Shown piece by piece: positions 53,548 to 57,670 of a DNA stretch of 57,670 bases; the stretch's first letter is position 1, and every line of letters starts with the position of its first letter. This stretch comes from Neisseria polysaccharea ATCC 43768. Lineage in GTDB: Bacteria > Pseudomonadota > Gammaproteobacteria > Burkholderiales > Neisseriaceae. The DNA lies in NCBI GenBank assembly GCA_000176735.1, contig ADBE01000031.1, positions 1 to 57,670 on the forward strand, written 5' to 3'. The notes below the pieces were generated by a model. The model saw only the letters and a list, made by a program, of their open reading frames with translations. It was not told the DNA's origin and did not search any database. The translations under genes and the position numbers were made by a program.

Positions 53548-55515
53548 TTAAGCCTTGTTTTCAGGCTGCTGCTCGGACTCTATCGAAGCGGTGTCTGCCG
53601 GGGCAGGTGCTTCGGTTTCTTCCCGAGCCGGAGCGTGCGGCACGTTATTTTCCGCCGCGTCCGCATTCTCGCGCAGGTTGTGGCTATAATCCTTGGGCGG
53701 ACTGGGTTGTTTGCCCGCCATAATTTCCAGTACCTGATCGCGGTCGATGGTTTCCCATTCCATCAGGGCTTTGCACATCGTTTCCATCTTGTCGCGGTTT
53801 TCATCCAGGATTTTGTAGGCGATTTGGTATTGCTCGTCCAAAATCCGGCGGATTTCCGCGTCGATGTCCTGCTGGGTTTTCTCGGAAATGTTTTGCGAAC
53901 GGGTTACGCTGCGTCCCAAGAAGACTTCGCCTTCGTTTTCCGCATAAACCATCACGCCCATTTTGTCGCTCATGCCGTAGCGCGTTACCATCTCGCGCGC
54001 CATTTGGGTTGCGCGTTCAAAGTCGTTTGATGCGCCGGTGGAGATGCGTCCGACAAAAATATCTTCGGCAATCCGTCCGCCGAACAGGATGGAGAGCTGG
54101 CTCAACAACTGATCTTTATACATACTGATGCGGTCGCGTTCGGGAAGCTGCCAAGTCAGACCCAGCGCACGTCCGCGCGGCATAATGGTTACTTTGTGGA
54201 CGGGGTCGGTAAAGGGCAGGCTTTCGGCAACAATCGCGTGTCCGGATTCGTGATACGCCGTCGCACGTTTTTCGTCTTCGTGCATCACCATACTGCGGCG
54301 TTCCGGACCCATATAGATTTTGTCTTTTGCGTCTTCAAAATCGCTTTGATCGACTTTGACTTTGTTGCGGCGGCCGGCAAACAGGGCGGCTTCGTTGACC
54401 AAGTTCGCCAAATCCGCACCGGAAAAACCCGGCGTGCCGCGCGCGAGGGACAATAAATCCACAGATTCGTCCAAAGGCACTTTTTTGGAATGGACGTTCA
54501 AAATCTGTTCGCGCCCCCGGATATCGGGCAGGGGGACAACCACTTGGCGGTCGAAGCGGCCGGGGCGTTGCAGCGCAGGGTCGAGTACGTCGGGGCGGTT
54601 GGTTGCCGCAATCACAATTACAGTCTGATTGCTCTCAAAACCGTCCATTTCAACCAATAATTGGTTTAATGTTTGCTCGCGCTCGTCGTTGCCGCCGCCC
54701 AAACCTGCGCCGCGTTGGCGGCCGACTGCGTCGATTTCATCAATAAAGATGATACAGGGAGCGTTTTTCTTCGCCTGCTCGAACATATCGCGGACGCGGC
54801 TTGCACCGACACCGACAAACATTTCGACAAAATCGGAACCGGAAATGCTGAAGAACGGTACGCCGGCTTCACCTGCAATGGCTTTCGCCAAGAGTGTTTT
54901 ACCTGTTCCCGGGCTACCTGCCAATAAGATGCCGCGGGGGACGCGCCCGCCCAGGCTTTGATAGCGGTTCGGCGCTTTCAGGTAATCGACGATTTCCTGT
55001 ACTTCTTCTTTGGCTTCGTCGCAGCCGGCGACATCGGCAAAGGTAACTTTGTTGGCATCTTTGTCCAGCAGGCGTGCGCGGCTTTTTCCGAATGAGAATG
55101 CGCCGCCTTTGCCACCGCCGCCTGTCTGCATACGCATGAAGTAGAACCATGCGCCGATGAGCAGCAGGACGGGCAGCAGGCTGTAAAACAGAGTTGCCAG
55201 CGCGCTCGGTTTTTCTTCCGGCGTTACTTTTACGCGGACGTTTTTGTCGAGCAGTGTTTTAATTAGGTTGTCGTCCAAAGGCGCGTTGGTAAAGAAGGTG
55301 CTTTTGTCGGTGCGCTCGCCTTTAATCAGGTAGCCGCTGACGACGGATCCTTCGATGTTGACGCCGGATACTTCGCCGTTGTTGACCTGTTGGATGAACT
55401 GAGAATATTCGATTTGCCCGTTGTCTTCTTTTTTACCGTCTAAAGCGTTGAACGCAGCCATCAGACCGATACCCAAGGCGACCCAGACAAGGATTGATTT
55501 AAAGGTATTCCCCAC
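53548..55515 (-). CDS. ftsH: ATP-dependent zinc metalloprotease FtsH
   Basis: 655 residues. Two N-terminal membrane helices (residues 8-24 and 105-127) flank a periplasmic loop; the AAA domain has Walker [21 protein letters not shown] (from about 199), Walker [21 protein letters not shown] and the SRH region [20 protein letters not shown]; the protease has the zinc motif [16 protein letters not shown] near residue 418. It degrades membrane and regulatory proteins. The C-terminal tail is Glu/Ala/Pro-rich. Terminates at 53511. Confidence 0.98.
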   Translation of the reverse strand: MGNTFKSILVWVALGIGLMAAFNALDGKKEDNGQIEYSQFIQQVNNGEVSGVNIEGSVVSGYLIKGERTDKSTFFTNAPLDDNLIKTLLDKNVRVKVTPEEKPSALATLFYSLLPVLLLIGAWFYFMRMQTGGGGKGGAFSFGKSRARLLDKDANKVTFADVAGCDEAKEEVQEIVDYLKAPNRYQSLGGRVPRGILLAGSPGTGKTLLAKAIAGEAGVPFFSISGSDFVEMFVGVGASRVRDMFEQAKKNAPCIIFIDEIDAVGRQRGAGLGGGNDEREQTLNQLLVEMDGFESNQTVIVIAATNRPDVLDPALQRPGRFDRQVVVPLPDIRGREQILNVHSKKVPLDESVDLLSLARGTPGFSGADLANLVNEAALFAGRRNKVKVDQSDFEDAKDKIYMGPERRSMVMHEDEKRATAYHESGHAIVAESLPFTDPVHKVTIMPRGRALGLTWQLPERDRISMYKDQLLSQLSILFGGRIAEDIFVGRISTGASNDFERATQMAREMVTRYGMSDKMGVMVYAENEGEVFLGRSVTRSQNISEKTQQDIDAEIRRILDEQYQIAYKILDENRDKMETMCKALMEWETIDRDQVLEIMAGKQPSPPKDYSHNLRENADAAENNVPHAPAREETEAPAPADTASIESEQQPENKA

Positions 55516-55578
55516 TTAGCAAGGCTCCATAATTGAGGTGTAAAACGGAAATGATTGTAAAACACGCCGTCTGTATTG

Positions 55579-56199
55579 TCAGCGTTTATTTTTGCCCAAT
55601 AAATAAATCTCACTGGAGCGATTGCGCGAGGCTTCGGGTTTACGCGTCTGCACCGTGCCGAAAATTCCGCGCATGGCTGCCATGTATTCCTGATAGCCTG
55701 CTCCCTGAAAGACTTTGACTAAAAAGCTGCCGCCTGTTTTCAGGTGTTGCGAGGCAAAGTCAAGGGCCAATTCGCACAGATAGAGGCTGCGTGCCTGATC
55801 GCTTACGGCGTTTCCCGACATATTGGGTGCCATATCGCAAATTACAAGATCCAGGGGGCGGTTGTTTAATAAGGTTTCAAATTGTGCCAAGACGTCGTTT
55901 TCCCTGAAGTCGCCTTGAATAAAGGATACGCCGTTCACGGCTTCCATGGGTAGGATGTCCAAAGCGAATACCGCGCCGGAAGGGCCGGCCAGCTTGGCAG
56001 CGACCTGCGACCAGCTTCCTGGTGCGCTACCTAAATCCGCCAATATGGTTCCGGGTTTGATTAGTTTATCTTTTTCGTTAATTTCCAATAGTTTGTATGC
56101 GGCACGGGCGCGGTAGCCGTCTTTTTGCGCCATATGGACGTAGTGATCGTTGACGTGTTCGTGCAGCCACGCTTTTGAGGACTTGGAACGTGCGGACAT
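55579..56199 (-). CDS. rlmE: 23S rRNA 2'-O-ribose U2552 methyltransferase
   Basis: 206 residues. RrmJ/FtsJ fold with the K-D-K-E catalytic set: Lys in YVHMAQKDGYRARAAYKL, Asp in ICDMAPNMSGN, Lys in FLVKVFQGAGYQEY and Glu in EASRNRSSEIYLL. SAM site LADLGSAPGSWSQVAAKL. It is usually located by ftsH, and here it is 64 bases upstream on the same strand. A plus-strand gene (yhbY) starts 111 bases away. Confidence 0.96.
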   Translation of the reverse strand: MSARSKSSKAWLHEHVNDHYVHMAQKDGYRARAAYKLLEINEKDKLIKPGTILADLGSAPGSWSQVAAKLAGPSGAVFALDILPMEAVNGVSFIQGDFRENDVLAQFETLLNNRPLDLVICDMAPNMSGNAVSDQARSLYLCELALDFASQHLKTGGSFLVKVFQGAGYQEYMAAMRGIFGTVQTRKPEASRNRSSEIYLLGKNKR

Positions 56200-56309
56200 A
56201 ATGCTTTACGGGTCGGAATGGAAACCGCGTATTGTACGTTAATTTTGCCCCTGCTGCGCCAAATCGCGTACAATGGGGCATTATTCTTTATGGTTCAAGC
56301 AGTAGGAAA

Positions 56310-56594
56310 ATGACTGATACAAAATTAAATACCAAAGAAATTTTGGAATTGAAAGCGCGCGCGCATCATTTGAACCCCGTCGTGATGGTCGGGCAGCAGG
56401 GTCTGACGGATTCCGTCATCAGGGAAACCGATGTCGCGCTGACGGCGCACGAGTTGATTAAGGTGCGCGTGTTCGGCGACGACCGTGCCGAACGTGTCGA
56501 AATCTGTAATGCCTTGTGTGAGGCGGTTGACGCGCAACTGATCCAACATATCGGGAAACTTTTGGTATTGTGGCGTAAGAATATCGAAGCCTGA
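56310..56594 (+). CDS. yhbY: CRM-domain RNA-binding protein YhbY
   Basis: 94 residues from ATG 56310, with GTAGGA at 56302-56307. The CRM-fold signature is LNPVVMVGQQGLTDSVIRET (GxxG loop), LTAHELIKVRVFGDDRAERV and LLVLWRKN. YhbY associates with the pre-50S ribosome. Divergent from rlmE, so a shared promoter region lies between. Confidence 0.94.
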   Translation: MTDTKLNTKEILELKARAHHLNPVVMVGQQGLTDSVIRETDVALTAHELIKVRVFGDDRAERVEICNALCEAVDAQLIQHIGKLLVLWRKNIEA

Positions 56595-56600
56595 TTTTAG

Positions 56601-57670
<1,070 letters not shown>

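Overview
The window is a chromosomal segment of a pathogenic Neisseria, most likely N. meningitidis. The 12-base AT-type DNA uptake sequence (DUS, ATGCCGTCTGAA) recurs many times, usually as inverted pairs behind genes. There are four typical Correia elements (CREE), a dRS3-bearing intergenic mosaic, a decayed IS1016 copy and neisserial gene orders such as pilT2-holB-pilZ-tatD and hemD-hemX-hemY. Species assignment rests on family and gene-order recognition, not on a search.

Layout. 1-1360: degenerate IS1016 copy and a 5'-truncated TpsA/CdiA-type pre-toxin (VENN) fragment. 1466-9955: housekeeping genes (mnmC oxidase domain, DUF971, ubiE, a HugZ-like protein behind a possible Fur site, folK-sirB2-mnmM, hfq, pbpG, bcp, frameshifted xerD). 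10137-12155: bfd, an AT-rich mosaic of toxin tails and immunity-like genes (10424-11881), then a glutaredoxin-like gene. 12529-17865: rmlD, purC, pnp, a TauE/SafE membrane protein and a lipoprotein. 18056-18453: a barstar gene directly behind the last residues of a barnase-like RNase, next to dapF. 18458-26529: dapF, cysK, a frameshifted EamA transporter, lepB-lepA, mtnN. 26697-31716: pilT2-holB-pilZ-tatD, a broken DUF333 lipoprotein, grxD, upp, DUF2322. 31887-38909: small periplasmic protein, hemD-hemX-hemY, an AT-rich orphan gene, hemE, radA. 39112-47511: dRS3 mosaic, DUF302 and rhodanese genes, recB, Dyp peroxidase, amino-acid (probably cystine) ABC transporter. 47567-57670: pgm, ppiB, a DASS symporter, VanZ-like protein, pth, ratA-rnfH, ftsH, rlmE, yhbY and the first part of hemB.

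How the genes work together. Haem and tetrapyrrole synthesis is spread over hemD-hemX-hemY, hemE and hemB. RNA metabolism is represented by pnp, hfq, rlmE, yhbY, pth and two tRNA wobble-uridine genes: an oxidase-only mnmC and a separate mnmM-type methyltransferase that could supply the activity MnmC lacks. The less ordinary part is the scatter of polymorphic-toxin debris among housekeeping genes: a VENN module, two toxin-tail/immunity junctions, a barnase tail with intact barstar, and an AT-rich orphan beside a DUS of a commensal-type dialect. Several frameshifts lie in homopolymer runs (mnmC, xerD, eamA, toxin tail 2); they may be real decay, slippage or sequencing error.
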